From positions 310,001 through 374,000 of the forward strand of contig CBDDAA010000004.1 of NCBI GenBank assembly GCA_965224675.1: a stretch of DNA of 64,000 nt. The letters are read 5' to 3'. This DNA comes from UBA7957 sp965224675. GTDB taxonomy: Bacteria > Pseudomonadota > Gammaproteobacteria > Granulosicoccales > Granulosicoccaceae. The stretch's first letter is position 1. Each line of letters begins with the position of its first letter. Shown in pieces: positions 1-8,511 of the stretch. Both the position numbers and the translations under genes were made by a program. The notes under the pieces were generated by a model. That model made no database searches and had not been told where the DNA came from. It saw only the letters and a program-made list of their open reading frames with translations.

Positions 1-2
1 AA

Positions 3-116
3 GAGCACCATGGTCTGGTTTACGCACAGAATCGGGAGCAGGGAGGCGGTCGTATTGTGGTACAGTTTCCGGTGCCCTCGTCTGCTTCTCGGGTGGAGGT
101 AACAATGCATGAGTGA
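3..116 (+). CDS. C-terminal end of a sensor histidine kinase (NtrY-like), partial
   Basis: The window opens inside a reading frame that runs to a TGA at 114-116 and overlaps the next gene by 8 nt. The visible 37 residues contain a GGGR-I-VVQFPVP stretch, which resembles the last strand of a HATPase_c kinase domain (G2 box end). The direct overlap with an NtrX-like response regulator makes an NtrY-type membrane sensor kinase the likely identity. Most of the protein lies outside the window, so the phosphoacceptor histidine and sensor domain cannot be seen. The call rests on context plus a short tail. Confidence 0.6.
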   Translation, partial: EHHGLVYAQNREQGGGRIVVQFPVPSSASRVEVTMHE

Positions 117-1482
117 TCCCTATATTTTAGTTGTCGATGATGAACCTGATATCAGGCATCTGGTTCAGGAAATACTCGAAGATGAAGGCTACATTGTTGA
201 AGTGGCTGAAAGCGGAGCTGGTGCTCGTGCCGCCATTCGAGAGAAAAAACCCCGTTTGGTATTGCTGGATATCTGGATGCCGGATGAAGACGGCGTTACG
301 CTACTAAAAGATTTAAATCAATCTGGGCAACTGGGTTTTCCAGTTGTAATGATATCAGGTCACGGGACCGTGGAAACAGCGGTTGAGGCAACTCGGCATG
401 GCGCCGTTGATTTTATAGAAAAACCCCTTTCTCTGGCAAAGCTATTACTAACGGTGGAGAAGGCATTACAATCTAACGAGTCTGGTTTGACTGAGAACAC
501 AGCCGTTACTGCAGAGCCTCTGGTTGAGCTTGTTGGGGGTAGTGAATATAATAAGAATCTAAACCAACATGTTCTGGATCTTGCTAAAACCGAGCAGCGC
601 ATCATTATTTTTGGGCCTCGTGCCAGTGGAAAATTACTGCTTGCCCAACACATTCATGCTGCCAGTTCTCGCGTATCCAAACCCTTTATTCAACTACGCT
701 GTGATAGTTTATCTGTGATAAATTCCTCCCGCGAGCTGATGGGTGAGAGTGGGCATGGTGTACTAAATAGTGGTTATCTTGAAGCCGCTTCTGGTGGCAC
801 ATTATTTTTGAACGATGTTGAACAGCTACCCGAAGTAGCACAAAAGTTATTGCTTGATGCCCTGCAGTCACAAGAAATACATCGAATTGGCGCGTTGGCA
901 AAACAACCCTTGGATGTAAGATTTATCGCTTCCAGTACACAAGATCTGGCAGGGCTTGTTGTACAAGGTCGTTTTTTGGCGGCATTATATAGCTTCATTG
1001 GTGAAGAGGAGATATCCTGTCTGGCGCTTCGCGAGCATCCTGAAGATGTACCGGCTTTGCTCGATTATTACGTGAATTGGTTTGTTGAAAAAGACAGCTT
1101 ACCCTATAGGCATTTTACCGTTGCGGCGCAAAACAGATTACGCAATCAAACTTGGCCCGGTAATCTGTTAGAACTTAAAAATCTTGTGCAACGATTAATG
1201 ATTCTGGGTAGTGGTGTCGAGATTGATGTGCAAGAAGTTGATGCGGTACTGGGTGCAGAGCAAATGGACTCAGTCACAACCGATAAATGTACGCTACACT
1301 TTTCACTGGATGTTCCCCTGCGTGAGGCAAGGGCGGCTTTTGAACGAAATTACATGTTACGGCAATTACAACTGGCAGATGGGAATATCGGTGTTTTGGC
1401 TAAGCGTGTGGGTATGGAGCGTACCCATCTGTATCGCAAGTTACGAAACCTGGATATAGATTTAGGCAAAGCCCGGGATTGA
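109..1482 (+). CDS. ntrX: NtrX-like response regulator with degenerate sigma-54 activator domain
   Basis: A 457-residue regulator. Residues 1-120 form a receiver domain with the acidic pair D10/D11 and phosphoacceptor D54 (LLDIWMP). Residues about 140-375 match the sigma-54-interaction AAA+ fold, but it is degenerate. A Walker A-like GPRASGK is present near 169-175. The GAFTGA loop that contacts sigma-54 is missing (the region reads GESGHGVLNSGY), and Walker B reads LFLNDVEQ. A Fis-type helix-turn-helix sits near 413-455. The gene overlaps the kinase upstream and lies next to trkA, the usual ntrYX-trkAH order in many gamma- and betaproteobacteria. It probably binds DNA without driving sigma-54 open-complex formation; that is inference. 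Confidence 0.85.
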   Translation: MSDPYILVVDDEPDIRHLVQEILEDEGYIVEVAESGAGARAAIREKKPRLVLLDIWMPDEDGVTLLKDLNQSGQLGFPVVMISGHGTVETAVEATRHGAVDFIEKPLSLAKLLLTVEKALQSNESGLTENTAVTAEPLVELVGGSEYNKNLNQHVLDLAKTEQRIIIFGPRASGKLLLAQHIHAASSRVSKPFIQLRCDSLSVINSSRELMGESGHGVLNSGYLEAASGGTLFLNDVEQLPEVAQKLLLDALQSQEIHRIGALAKQPLDVRFIASSTQDLAGLVVQGRFLAALYSFIGEEEISCLALREHPEDVPALLDYYVNWFVEKDSLPYRHFTVAAQNRLRNQTWPGNLLELKNLVQRLMILGSGVEIDVQEVDAVLGAEQMDSVTTDKCTLHFSLDVPLREARAAFERNYMLRQLQLADGNIGVLAKRVGMERTHLYRKLRNLDIDLGKARD

Positions 1483-1627
1483 ATTATAGACCTGATGTAC
1501 ATCCTGCATTTTGTATAAAACACTACACTAGTTACGGCTGCCAACTAATGATAACCACTCAGATTATCGCAAATATAAAGTAAAGCGTTTTTTTCCGATA
1601 ACTTGATACAATAACCGGGTTAGTAAA

Positions 1628-3004
1628 ATGAAAATAATTGTCTTGGGTGCGGGGCAAGTTGGATCGACGGTCGCTTACAGCCTTGCACGTGAGAATAATG
1701 ACGTCACCGTGGTCGATACCGATGCCGATGTTTTAAAAGAATTAAGCAGCGCATTGGATCTGCGCACCATACAGGGCTGTGCCTCACACCCGCAAATCCT
1801 GCGTGATGCGGGTGCGGAAGACGCGGATATGATTGTTGCGGCAACCAATGCCGATGAAGTCAACATGGTTGCCTGTCAAATTGCCTATTCCATGTTTCAT
1901 ACACCTACAAAAATTGCTCGCATAAGATCACAAGGATACCTTGCCGAGGGCGCCCAACTCTTTAAGAATGACCATATTCCTGTGGATGTATTGATTAGCC
2001 CTGAGCGATTGGTCACTGACCATATCGAGCGTATTATTGAGCATCCAGGTGCTTTACAAGTAGTTGATTTCGCCGATGGGCGAGTACGCTTGGTCGGTGT
2101 CAGGCTCGATGAGAATGCGCCGATGAACGGCTTGTCGCTCGCCGTGTGGAAAACCCTGTTGCCCGATGTTGAAGCCCGTGTCACGGTCATCTATCGTGAT
2201 GAAAAAGCCATTATTCCCGATGGTAGTACAATCATTCTTAAAGACGACATTGTCTTTTTTATTGCATCTCGGGATGATACGCGTGAGGTGATGTCAACGT
2301 TATGCAGATTGGAAAAAAGCAAACGTCGAGTGATGATTGCCGGCGGTGGGAATATAGGTAGTGGTCTGGCTCATCGTCTTGAGAACAGGTACCAGGTAAA
2401 AATTATCGAAGCAAACAGTGAGCGTGCAGAGGTATTGGCGGCCGAGCTTAGGGATTCTCTGGTATTTGAGGGCGACGCGGCTGATCATGATCTGCTTATT
2501 TCCGAGAATATTCAGGACATGGATGTATTTTGTGCACTCACCAATGATGATGAAGCGAATATTCTTTCTGCCATGTTAGCCCGGCGCATGGGTGCAGGCA
2601 AAGTTATGTCCTTAATCAATCGGCCCGCCTATGTGGATTTGGTTGAAAGTGGATTTATCGATGTTGCCGTGTCACCACAGCAAGTTACAATTGGTGCGCT
2701 GCTTACACATATTCGCAGAGGTGATGTAGTCGCCGTTCATTCACTTAGAAAAGGCTCTGCAGAGGCCATGGAAGCGGTCGCCCATGGTGACAAATCAACA
2801 TCTCGGGTGGTAGGTAAAACGGTTGAAAAATTGCCACTGCCAAAAGATGCAACTATTGCTGCGTTGGTGCGGGACGGTGAAATGATCATTGCACACCACG
2901 ATACGGTCATTGAATCAGAAGATCACGTTATTGTACTAGTCGTTAACAAAGCCCAAATCCCTGATGTCGAAAAACTCTTTCAGGTGGGTGTGACTTTTAT
3001 TTAA
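1628..3004 (+). CDS. trkA: Trk system K+ uptake regulatory subunit TrkA
   Basis: A 458-residue cytoplasmic NAD(H)-binding subunit that gates the TrkH potassium channel. Two Rossmann RCK-N domains are visible, with dinucleotide loops GAGQVG (residues 7-12) and GGGNIG (about 238-243). Each is followed by a TrkA-C (RCK-C) domain, near 140-230 and 370-455. This tandem N-C-N-C layout and length are standard for gammaproteobacterial TrkA. The gene lies 145 bp after the NtrX-like regulator and 24 bp before trkH, so trkA-trkH are probably cotranscribed. No anomaly seen. Confidence 0.97.
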   Translation: MKIIVLGAGQVGSTVAYSLARENNDVTVVDTDADVLKELSSALDLRTIQGCASHPQILRDAGAEDADMIVAATNADEVNMVACQIAYSMFHTPTKIARIRSQGYLAEGAQLFKNDHIPVDVLISPERLVTDHIERIIEHPGALQVVDFADGRVRLVGVRLDENAPMNGLSLAVWKTLLPDVEARVTVIYRDEKAIIPDGSTIILKDDIVFFIASRDDTREVMSTLCRLEKSKRRVMIAGGGNIGSGLAHRLENRYQVKIIEANSERAEVLAAELRDSLVFEGDAADHDLLISENIQDMDVFCALTNDDEANILSAMLARRMGAGKVMSLINRPAYVDLVESGFIDVAVSPQQVTIGALLTHIRRGDVVAVHSLRKGSAEAMEAVAHGDKSTSRVVGKTVEKLPLPKDATIAALVRDGEMIIAHHDTVIESEDHVIVLVVNKAQIPDVEKLFQVGVTFI

Positions 3005-3028
3005 GCTTGAAAAAAGGTTCGATTTTAC

Positions 3029-4474
3029 ATGCAGTTTAACGTTATTCAAAAAGTACTGGGTTTGTTGCTTTCACTGTTTAGCACGACTCTCGTACCGCCA
3101 ATATTAGTTTCGTATTATTATAATGATGGTGCTTCAACTTCCTTTATTAACGCATTTTTTCTCACACTTGCGACAGGGTTTTTATTGTTTTGGCCTGCGC
3201 GTAAGGAAAAGTCTCAACTCCAACTGCGTGATGGATTTCTAATTGTTGTATTGTTCTGGACGGTGTTGGGGGTTTTTGGTGCGCTCCCATTATATATGCA
3301 TAATCCTTTACAACTATCGGTTATGGGAGCAATTTTCGAGTCACTCTCTGGGCTTACTACAACGGGCGCGACCGTTATTGTAGGTCTCGATGTGTTGCCA
3401 AGATCAATTTTATATTATCGTCAACAAGTACAATGGCTTGGTGGTATGGGATTAATTGTATTGGCGATAGCGATTCTACCAATGCTTGGTATAGGTGGCA
3501 TGCAATTATACAAGGCGGAGGCTCCAGGTCCACAGAAGGATAAGTTAACGCCCAGGGTTGCAGAAACCGCGAAAGCGCTTTGGTATGTGTATCTGGCTTT
3601 GACCTTTTTATGTATATTTTCTTATTGGTTGGCAGGCATGACGTTGTTCGATGCAATTGGACACGGATTTTCTACTGTTGCTATTGGTGGTTTTTCAACC
3701 CATGATGAAAGTCTTGGGTTTTTCGACAGTCGTACTATTGAGATGATTGCGGTTGTATTTATGCTGGTGTCAGGTGTGAATTACGCCTTGCATTTTATGG
3801 CAATACGATCTTTCTCACTTGCGCCATATCGCAGGGATAGTGAACTGAAGGCTTATGTTTTGGGCTTAGGGTTGCTGACCGCAATCGTCAGTTTTTATTT
3901 GGCGGTAGCCCAAAGCCTGGGTTTTTCAGATGCTTTTTTTGATGGTTTGTTCCACGCCGTATCAATAGGTACGACAACGGGCTTTACTACACAAGAGTAT
4001 TTTAAGTGGCCCGGATTTGTACCTGTTCTGCTCATCTTTGCCAGTTTTGTCGGCGGTTGTGCGGGTTCTACCGGAGGAGGTATGAAAGTCATTCGCGTTT
4101 TACTACTGTTTAAACAAGGCAAACGGGAATTAACCCGGCTTATTCACCCTAAGGCAAAAATCCTGGTCAAAATCGGTAATCATCCCACTCCGAATAACGT
4201 GATTGATGCGGTGTGGGGATTTTTTGCTACCTACGTTGCACTATTCGCGGTGATGATCTTATTGATGATGGCCGCTGGATTGGATCAGGTTACCGCTTTT
4301 TCGGCAGTTGCGGCTTGTATGAATAATCTTGGCCCCGGGTTGGGAGAAGTGGGAGCCAATTATTCAACATTAGGTGATGGTCCTTTGACGATTTTATGTG
4401 TGGCCATGTTGTTGGGTCGTCTGGAGATTTTCACCTTTCTCGTACTATTTACGCCTGCATTCTGGAAAAAATAA
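3029..4474 (+). CDS. trkH: Trk/Ktr-type potassium uptake protein TrkH
   Basis: A 481-residue inner-membrane channel subunit that takes up K+ with TrkA bound on the cytoplasmic side. The four P-loop/filter segments of the TrkH/KtrB superfamily can be read in order: LTTTGATV near 110, TVAIGGFSTH near 220, SIGTTTGFTT near 320 and NNLGPGLGEVG near 435. Hydrophobic helices surround each repeat. The start is the ATG at 3029, 24 bp after trkA. The TAA stop overlaps the ATG of the downstream methyltransferase by one base, suggesting translational coupling. Confidence 0.97.
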   Translation: MQFNVIQKVLGLLLSLFSTTLVPPILVSYYYNDGASTSFINAFFLTLATGFLLFWPARKEKSQLQLRDGFLIVVLFWTVLGVFGALPLYMHNPLQLSVMGAIFESLSGLTTTGATVIVGLDVLPRSILYYRQQVQWLGGMGLIVLAIAILPMLGIGGMQLYKAEAPGPQKDKLTPRVAETAKALWYVYLALTFLCIFSYWLAGMTLFDAIGHGFSTVAIGGFSTHDESLGFFDSRTIEMIAVVFMLVSGVNYALHFMAIRSFSLAPYRRDSELKAYVLGLGLLTAIVSFYLAVAQSLGFSDAFFDGLFHAVSIGTTTGFTTQEYFKWPGFVPVLLIFASFVGGCAGSTGGGMKVIRVLLLFKQGKRELTRLIHPKAKILVKIGNHPTPNNVIDAVWGFFATYVALFAVMILLMMAAGLDQVTAFSAVAACMNNLGPGLGEVGANYSTLGDGPLTILCVAMLLGRLEIFTFLVLFTPAFWKK

Positions 4475-5058
4475 TGACTATTAACAGTCAAATGAAATGG
4501 GATCAGCGTTATCGCAATCGGCCACTGGTTGAACCAATGGCCGCTCAAGTTCTCAGTGAGAATTTGCATTTGTTACCCACCGTCGGCTCTGCATTGGATC
4601 TTGCCAGTGGGCTGGGCGGCAATGCACGACTATTGGCAATTCACGGTCTTGAGACGACTGCATGGGATATTTCCGCTGTTGCAATGGAGCTGCTGGATTC
4701 AGCTTGTGACAAAGCCGGGCTTACTATACATACACAAAAACGCGATATTGTAGAGAACCCACCCCATAGGGAATCTTTCGATGTAATAGTTGTTGCGCGA
4801 TTTCTGGATCGAAGTGTGTGCCCGTATTTAATTGCGGCGCTAAAGCCACAGGGTGTTCTGTTTTATCAGACTTTCACTGTGCAAAATACTGGGTCAGGTG
4901 GACCGATGAATCCAGATTATTTGTTACGTAAGAATGAGCTGATCGGGCTATTCTCAGAACTGACTGTATTGTCCTTTAGAGATGAGGGCGTGCAAGGTAA
5001 CCTGCATAAGGGGCTTAGAAATGAGTCCTGGATTATTGCCAGAAAGGAGCACTCATGA
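4474..5058 (+). CDS. Class I SAM-dependent methyltransferase (TehB-like)
   Basis: A 194-residue cytosolic methyltransferase from the ATG that overlaps the trkH stop. An in-frame ATG at 4396 exists but lies inside trkH, so it is rejected. The SAM-binding glycine motif ALDLASGLGGNA (about residues 37-48) and the post-I acidic region (TAWDISAVAM) are visible, followed by FDVIVVARFLDR as motif IV. It resembles TehB/UbiE-like small methyltransferases, but the substrate cannot be told. It overlaps the next TPR gene by 4 nt (ATGA), so both probably belong to the trk transcript. Confidence 0.8.
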   Translation: MTINSQMKWDQRYRNRPLVEPMAAQVLSENLHLLPTVGSALDLASGLGGNARLLAIHGLETTAWDISAVAMELLDSACDKAGLTIHTQKRDIVENPPHRESFDVIVVARFLDRSVCPYLIAALKPQGVLFYQTFTVQNTGSGGPMNPDYLLRKNELIGLFSELTVLSFRDEGVQGNLHKGLRNESWIIARKEHS

Positions 5059-5375
5059 CCGATATCGGTGTATTTGAGGAAATGCTGAAATTGGGGAGGG
5101 ATAATGCGTTATTGCGCTTTACCCTTGGTTCTGCCTTTTACAAACGTGAACGTTTTGAGGAGTCTTGTATGCATTTGCATAAAGCGCTTGAGTTTTCCCC
5201 AGACTATACGGCGGCTTGGAAGATGTTGGGTCGTTCCTTGATGGGCTGTGAGCAATTTGAAGCTGCGGTTGAAGCATTTGAAAGTGGGCTAAAAGTAGCC
5301 AATAGCAAAGGTGATAAACAAGCAGAAAAGGAAATGAAGGTTTTTCTTTCGCGGGCAATAAAAAAATGTGAGTAG
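5055..5375 (+). CDS. Small tetratricopeptide repeat protein
   Basis: A 106-residue soluble protein made almost wholly of TPR helices. Repeats can be seen at about residues 12-45 (LRFTLGSAFYKRERFEES) and 46-80 (AAWKMLGRSLMGCEQFE), with the usual small residues at TPR positions 8 and 20. The start ATG overlaps the methyltransferase stop (ATGA). No signal peptide is present. TPR proteins scaffold protein contacts; the partner is unknown, and the coupling to the methyltransferase gene suggests they act together. Confidence 0.75.
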   Translation: MTDIGVFEEMLKLGRDNALLRFTLGSAFYKRERFEESCMHLHKALEFSPDYTAAWKMLGRSLMGCEQFEAAVEAFESGLKVANSKGDKQAEKEMKVFLSRAIKKCE

Positions 5376-5460
5376 AACCGATAGATACGCTTTGTTAATT
5401 AAACGTTGTCAAGGTATCAGGGTGAATTTTGTTTGAAAGCCAGCAAAGAAGGGGTGGTAA

Positions 5461-6456
5461 GTGAGCAAAGATGTAGAAAAATCGAGTGGTGCGGTCATTC
5501 CGGGTAGTGAACGATTTCTGGATTGCAGGCACTTTCACCCTCGATGTTGGGGGACTTGGTTTGCGATTGCTTTTCTAACCACACTTTGGCTTGTTCCACG
5601 TCGATTGCGCGATGGAATCGCAACCCTGCTCTCGCAACTATACTTAAGGAAAGACAGTAATCATCGTCATTATGCCCGTGTGAATCTGGCCGTGTGTTTT
5701 CCTCAACTCAGCATGAAAGAAAGACGGGAACTGCTTACCCGACATTTTCGCAGCTTCTTCCAAGTCATGTTGGATGCACCTCTATTCTGGTGGGGTTCAG
5801 ACGCGATGATACTTAAACGTGTGTCCATTGTCGGTAAGGAAGCCGTTGATAGTTACGTAGATAAGGGAAAAAGTATTATTTTTTTAGTTAGCCATAGTAC
5901 TGCATTGGACGTATGCACTTCCGCTCTGGCTATGCATTATAAGTTGCAGGGATTTTATAAACCCTTTAAAGATCCTGTTATTGAGTGGTTGATTTTTCGC
6001 ATGCGTTCAAAACGAGGTGGCAGGCTTGCGGCACGAGGAGAAGGATTCAAAACGGTTATAAGGGATCTTAAAAAGGGTATGGCAATGTTCTACCTAAGTG
6101 ATGAGGACTTGGGTAGAGAAGGCTCGGTATTCGCACCTTTTTTTGGTCAACCTAAAGCTACATTGGCAATGCTGCCTCGTATAGTAAAGATGACAAATGC
6201 GTCTGTTTTTCCAGTTTATACACACTATTTGCCAAAACAGGGGGTGTATGAAATCAACATACTTCCTGTGCTAAAAAATTATCCGACGAATGACCCGTTG
6301 CAGGATGCGCGCAGATTGAATGAAGCAACAGAACAAACCATTATGCTCTGTCCAGAGCAATACCTATGGAAATTACGGCTTTTTAAAACGACAGAAGTAG
6401 AGGGAAAGAAAAATATCTACAAAAAAGTTAAGGATGGTGAGTTTGATATCGGTTAG
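5461..6456 (+). CDS. Lipid A biosynthesis acyltransferase, LpxL/HtrB family
   Basis: A 331-residue inner-membrane acyltransferase that would add a secondary acyl chain to lipid A. The HX4D catalytic motif is present as H145 and D150 (SHSTALD). Further family landmarks are the PFKDPVIEWL segment and the FYLSDEDLG stretch that replaces the more usual DQD box. A hydrophobic segment near residues 30-50 anchors it to the membrane. The start is a GTG at 5461 preceded by AAGGGG at a suitable distance. LpxL versus LpxM versus LpxP cannot be separated by eye. The next gene is also an envelope gene. Confidence 0.88.
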   Translation: MSKDVEKSSGAVIPGSERFLDCRHFHPRCWGTWFAIAFLTTLWLVPRRLRDGIATLLSQLYLRKDSNHRHYARVNLAVCFPQLSMKERRELLTRHFRSFFQVMLDAPLFWWGSDAMILKRVSIVGKEAVDSYVDKGKSIIFLVSHSTALDVCTSALAMHYKLQGFYKPFKDPVIEWLIFRMRSKRGGRLAARGEGFKTVIRDLKKGMAMFYLSDEDLGREGSVFAPFFGQPKATLAMLPRIVKMTNASVFPVYTHYLPKQGVYEINILPVLKNYPTNDPLQDARRLNEATEQTIMLCPEQYLWKLRLFKTTEVEGKKNIYKKVKDGEFDIG

Positions 6457-6510
6457 CGAATCAGAAAGCGATTTTAATCTGATAGCTCCGTATCAATCAC
6501 TATTTTCTCC

Positions 6511-7194
6511 ATGAACTATAGGAGATCAAGCCATTTTCCAGATTACTCTGGTAGTGGGTTTCGCAGCACAACATCAGTAGTCATGGGGCTGCTTGCCGGA
6601 TTGATTATTGCACTACTGATCATGACAGGATGTGTCAGTAATCCACCGCGTGAATCTGATGATCTGTGCAAGATTTTTCAAGAGAAACGCGGTTGGTACA
6701 AAGATGCCAGGGCGATGGAAAAACGCTGGTCTGTACCATTGAATATCCCAATGGCGATTATGTTTCAGGAAAGTAAGTTTATTGCTAATGCAAAACCACC
6801 CCGTAACTATACATTCTTTGGGTTGATCCCATGGGGTCGAAAAAGTAGCGCATACGGTTACTCTCAAGCCATAGATGATACTTGGTCAAGCTATTTAAAG
6901 AGTACACAAAATTACAGCGCAGATAGGAATGATTTTACTGATTCCATCAACTTCATAGGCTGGTATCTTCACCAGACTCATGAGAAAAATAATGTTGCAA
7001 CGGATGATGCATATCGTCAGTACCTCAACTACCACGAAGGTTGGGCAGGTTATCGAAACAAAACATACAAGAATAAAAGCTGGTTGATAGTTGTGGCAAA
7101 AAGTGTTGAAAACAGATCCAGGCGTTATGCAAGCCAGTACCAATTGTGTAAAGAGGAGCTGTCCCATGGTTTTTGGTTTCGCTTATTTCATTGA
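6511..7194 (+). CDS. Transglycosylase SLT-like lipoprotein
   Basis: A 227-residue envelope protein. An N-terminal hydrophobic helix (about residues 25-41) ends in a lipobox-like LLIMTGC, so lipidation at Cys41 is likely. The following domain has the lysozyme-like pattern of lytic transglycosylases: a candidate catalytic Glu in IMFQESKF, then the aromatic SSAYGYSQA segment, and FIGWYLHQTH later on. The family is common in pseudomonads and relatives and is usually annotated as SLT-domain putative lipoprotein. It would cleave or bind peptidoglycan; activity is inferred. It lies 54 bp after the lipid A acyltransferase gene on the same strand. Confidence 0.8.
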   Translation: MNYRRSSHFPDYSGSGFRSTTSVVMGLLAGLIIALLIMTGCVSNPPRESDDLCKIFQEKRGWYKDARAMEKRWSVPLNIPMAIMFQESKFIANAKPPRNYTFFGLIPWGRKSSAYGYSQAIDDTWSSYLKSTQNYSADRNDFTDSINFIGWYLHQTHEKNNVATDDAYRQYLNYHEGWAGYRNKTYKNKSWLIVVAKSVENRSRRYASQYQLCKEELSHGFWFRLFH

Positions 7195-7307
7195 ATTGAT
7201 TTTCTGTCTGTTCGAGAATATAGCTGGGATGTCGGCTTGAATAATAGACTGGCAATTTAATGGCTGATGTACTAGAAATAAAACAGGCTTTATTATCGGT
7301 TTTTACT

Positions 7308-7862
7308 ATGAGAGTCAGTTTATCAGTTCAGATTATTGTCCTTGGTTTGAGTGCGTTTTTTATGCCAATGGTATATGCCCAGGATAAGGAACCTGCGCCC
7401 CTGCTTGGAGTGCAGGAAAATCCTGAAAATTATTTCATCACACAATATGATGATTGGGAATTGGTGTGTGAAAAAGAAAACAGAAAAACCTGCGTTATGG
7501 CGCAAATTGGCAATGATAACGAGGGTACTCCAATCATGGAAATGCGTATTCGTAAATTGCCTGAAACGCGGGAAGTCGAAGGAAAAAAAATTATTGCGGT
7601 CGCCGATATTCTGACCCCGTTGGGTGTCATGCTAGTGCCTGGGGTGGAGCTTCAGGTGGATTTAGGACCTGTGTATGCGGCTCCTTTCCAATTGTGTGTC
7701 GAAACAGGTTGTATAGTCAGGGAACCTCTTGCCGAACAAACTGTAAAGGCGTTTAAGGCGGGCAGCAAGGCTACCATCAGTCTGATTGCTGCCACACAAG
7801 GTGAAGTTAGAGCCACCTTATCGCTTCGAGGTTTCACTCGCGCTTATAACAGCCTGAAGTAG
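7308..7862 (+). CDS. Invasion-associated locus B (IalB) family periplasmic protein
   Basis: About 184 residues. The chosen ATG at 7308 gives a clean Sec signal peptide (charged MRVS, hydrophobic core, cleavage after MVYA). A longer in-frame start at 7260 adds 16 residues and cannot be excluded. The mature part has the IalB pattern: YDDWELVCE near the N-terminus, a Cys pair (CEKENRKTC), MEMRIRKLPE, PLGVMLVPGVEL and a second Cys pair (CVETGCI). The family was named from Bartonella but is widespread in non-pathogens; its molecular role is not settled. No invasion function should be assumed. Confidence 0.8.
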   Translation: MRVSLSVQIIVLGLSAFFMPMVYAQDKEPAPLLGVQENPENYFITQYDDWELVCEKENRKTCVMAQIGNDNEGTPIMEMRIRKLPETREVEGKKIIAVADILTPLGVMLVPGVELQVDLGPVYAAPFQLCVETGCIVREPLAEQTVKAFKAGSKATISLIAATQGEVRATLSLRGFTRAYNSLK

Positions 7863-7919
7863 ACTTTGCCTGTATACTCGCCGACTCGCTGTACCCATCA
7901 ATCCTACGTTGACGGAGTA

Positions 7920-8354
7920 CTAGGTTTTTTTTACCGGAGGTGGCGGCATAGCCTCAAATTTAGGGATATCTTGCGCGACTAAATCCCAAACGGGTTGATT
8001 CCTCGAATACACAACGGATTCGGGAGTGAACCACGAATTATCATCTATTGTACCTGCAGTGACAGCGATAACAGTTGGCCGGGCTGAATTTCGGCCAAAA
8101 AGGCGGCAGCCGCATTTTGGGCAAAAAGCGCGGGTATTGATGTTGCCACTGTCCGCTGTTGAAGCGAACTCTTTATATATTCCTGAAATTACTACATCTT
8201 CGGTGTTAAAAAATGCCAGTGACATATGGCCTGTGCCTGAAGCGCGCTGGCAATCGTCGCAGTGGCATTGCGCGCTACGAATTGGTGCGCAATTAATGGT
8301 ATATTGAATTTCACCACATAAGCAGTGGCCGGTAGCAAATGGTTTGTCATTCAT
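7920..8354 (-). CDS. GFA (glutathione-dependent formaldehyde-activating enzyme-like) family protein
   Basis: A 144-residue soluble protein of the GFA/CENP-V zinc-binding fold. The metal-binding cysteines are all visible: CLCGEI (residues about 11-16), CHCDDCQ (about 30-36) and FCPKCGCRLFG (about 76-86). The family includes enzymes proposed to bind S-hydroxymethylglutathione, but most members have no proven reaction. It is transcribed leftward, divergent from the DUF2797 gene, with a 157-bp shared regulatory region. Confidence 0.88.
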   Translation of the reverse strand: MNDKPFATGHCLCGEIQYTINCAPIRSAQCHCDDCQRASGTGHMSLAFFNTEDVVISGIYKEFASTADSGNINTRAFCPKCGCRLFGRNSARPTVIAVTAGTIDDNSWFTPESVVYSRNQPVWDLVAQDIPKFEAMPPPPVKKT

Positions 8355-8409
8355 TGCAATATTTCTCCAAGTATAAATGTGAATAGGCCATTGTTTATCT
8401 ATAACTACT

Positions 8410-8499
8410 GATTAAGGTGGGCTTAATCCCCATCAATGTTGCAACAATGCATGCAATATAACAGCGCTTGTTGAATTTGTATATTGGCATGTCAATATA
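8410..8499. promoter_or_regulatory. Divergent intergenic region with three inverted repeats
   Basis: Between the divergent GFA and DUF2797 genes (8355-8511) three dyads can be read. GATTAAG/CTTAATC arms lie at 8410-8428 with a 5-nt loop. A perfect 10-bp palindrome TGTTGCAACA lies at 8437-8446. TATATTG/CAATATA arms lie at 8480-8499 around a TTGGCATGTCAA core, directly against the AAGGA ribosome-binding site of the DUF2797 gene. The last is placed like a repressor operator. No regulator is identified. Confidence 0.45.
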
Positions 8500-8511
8500 A
8501 GGATCGAAGTA

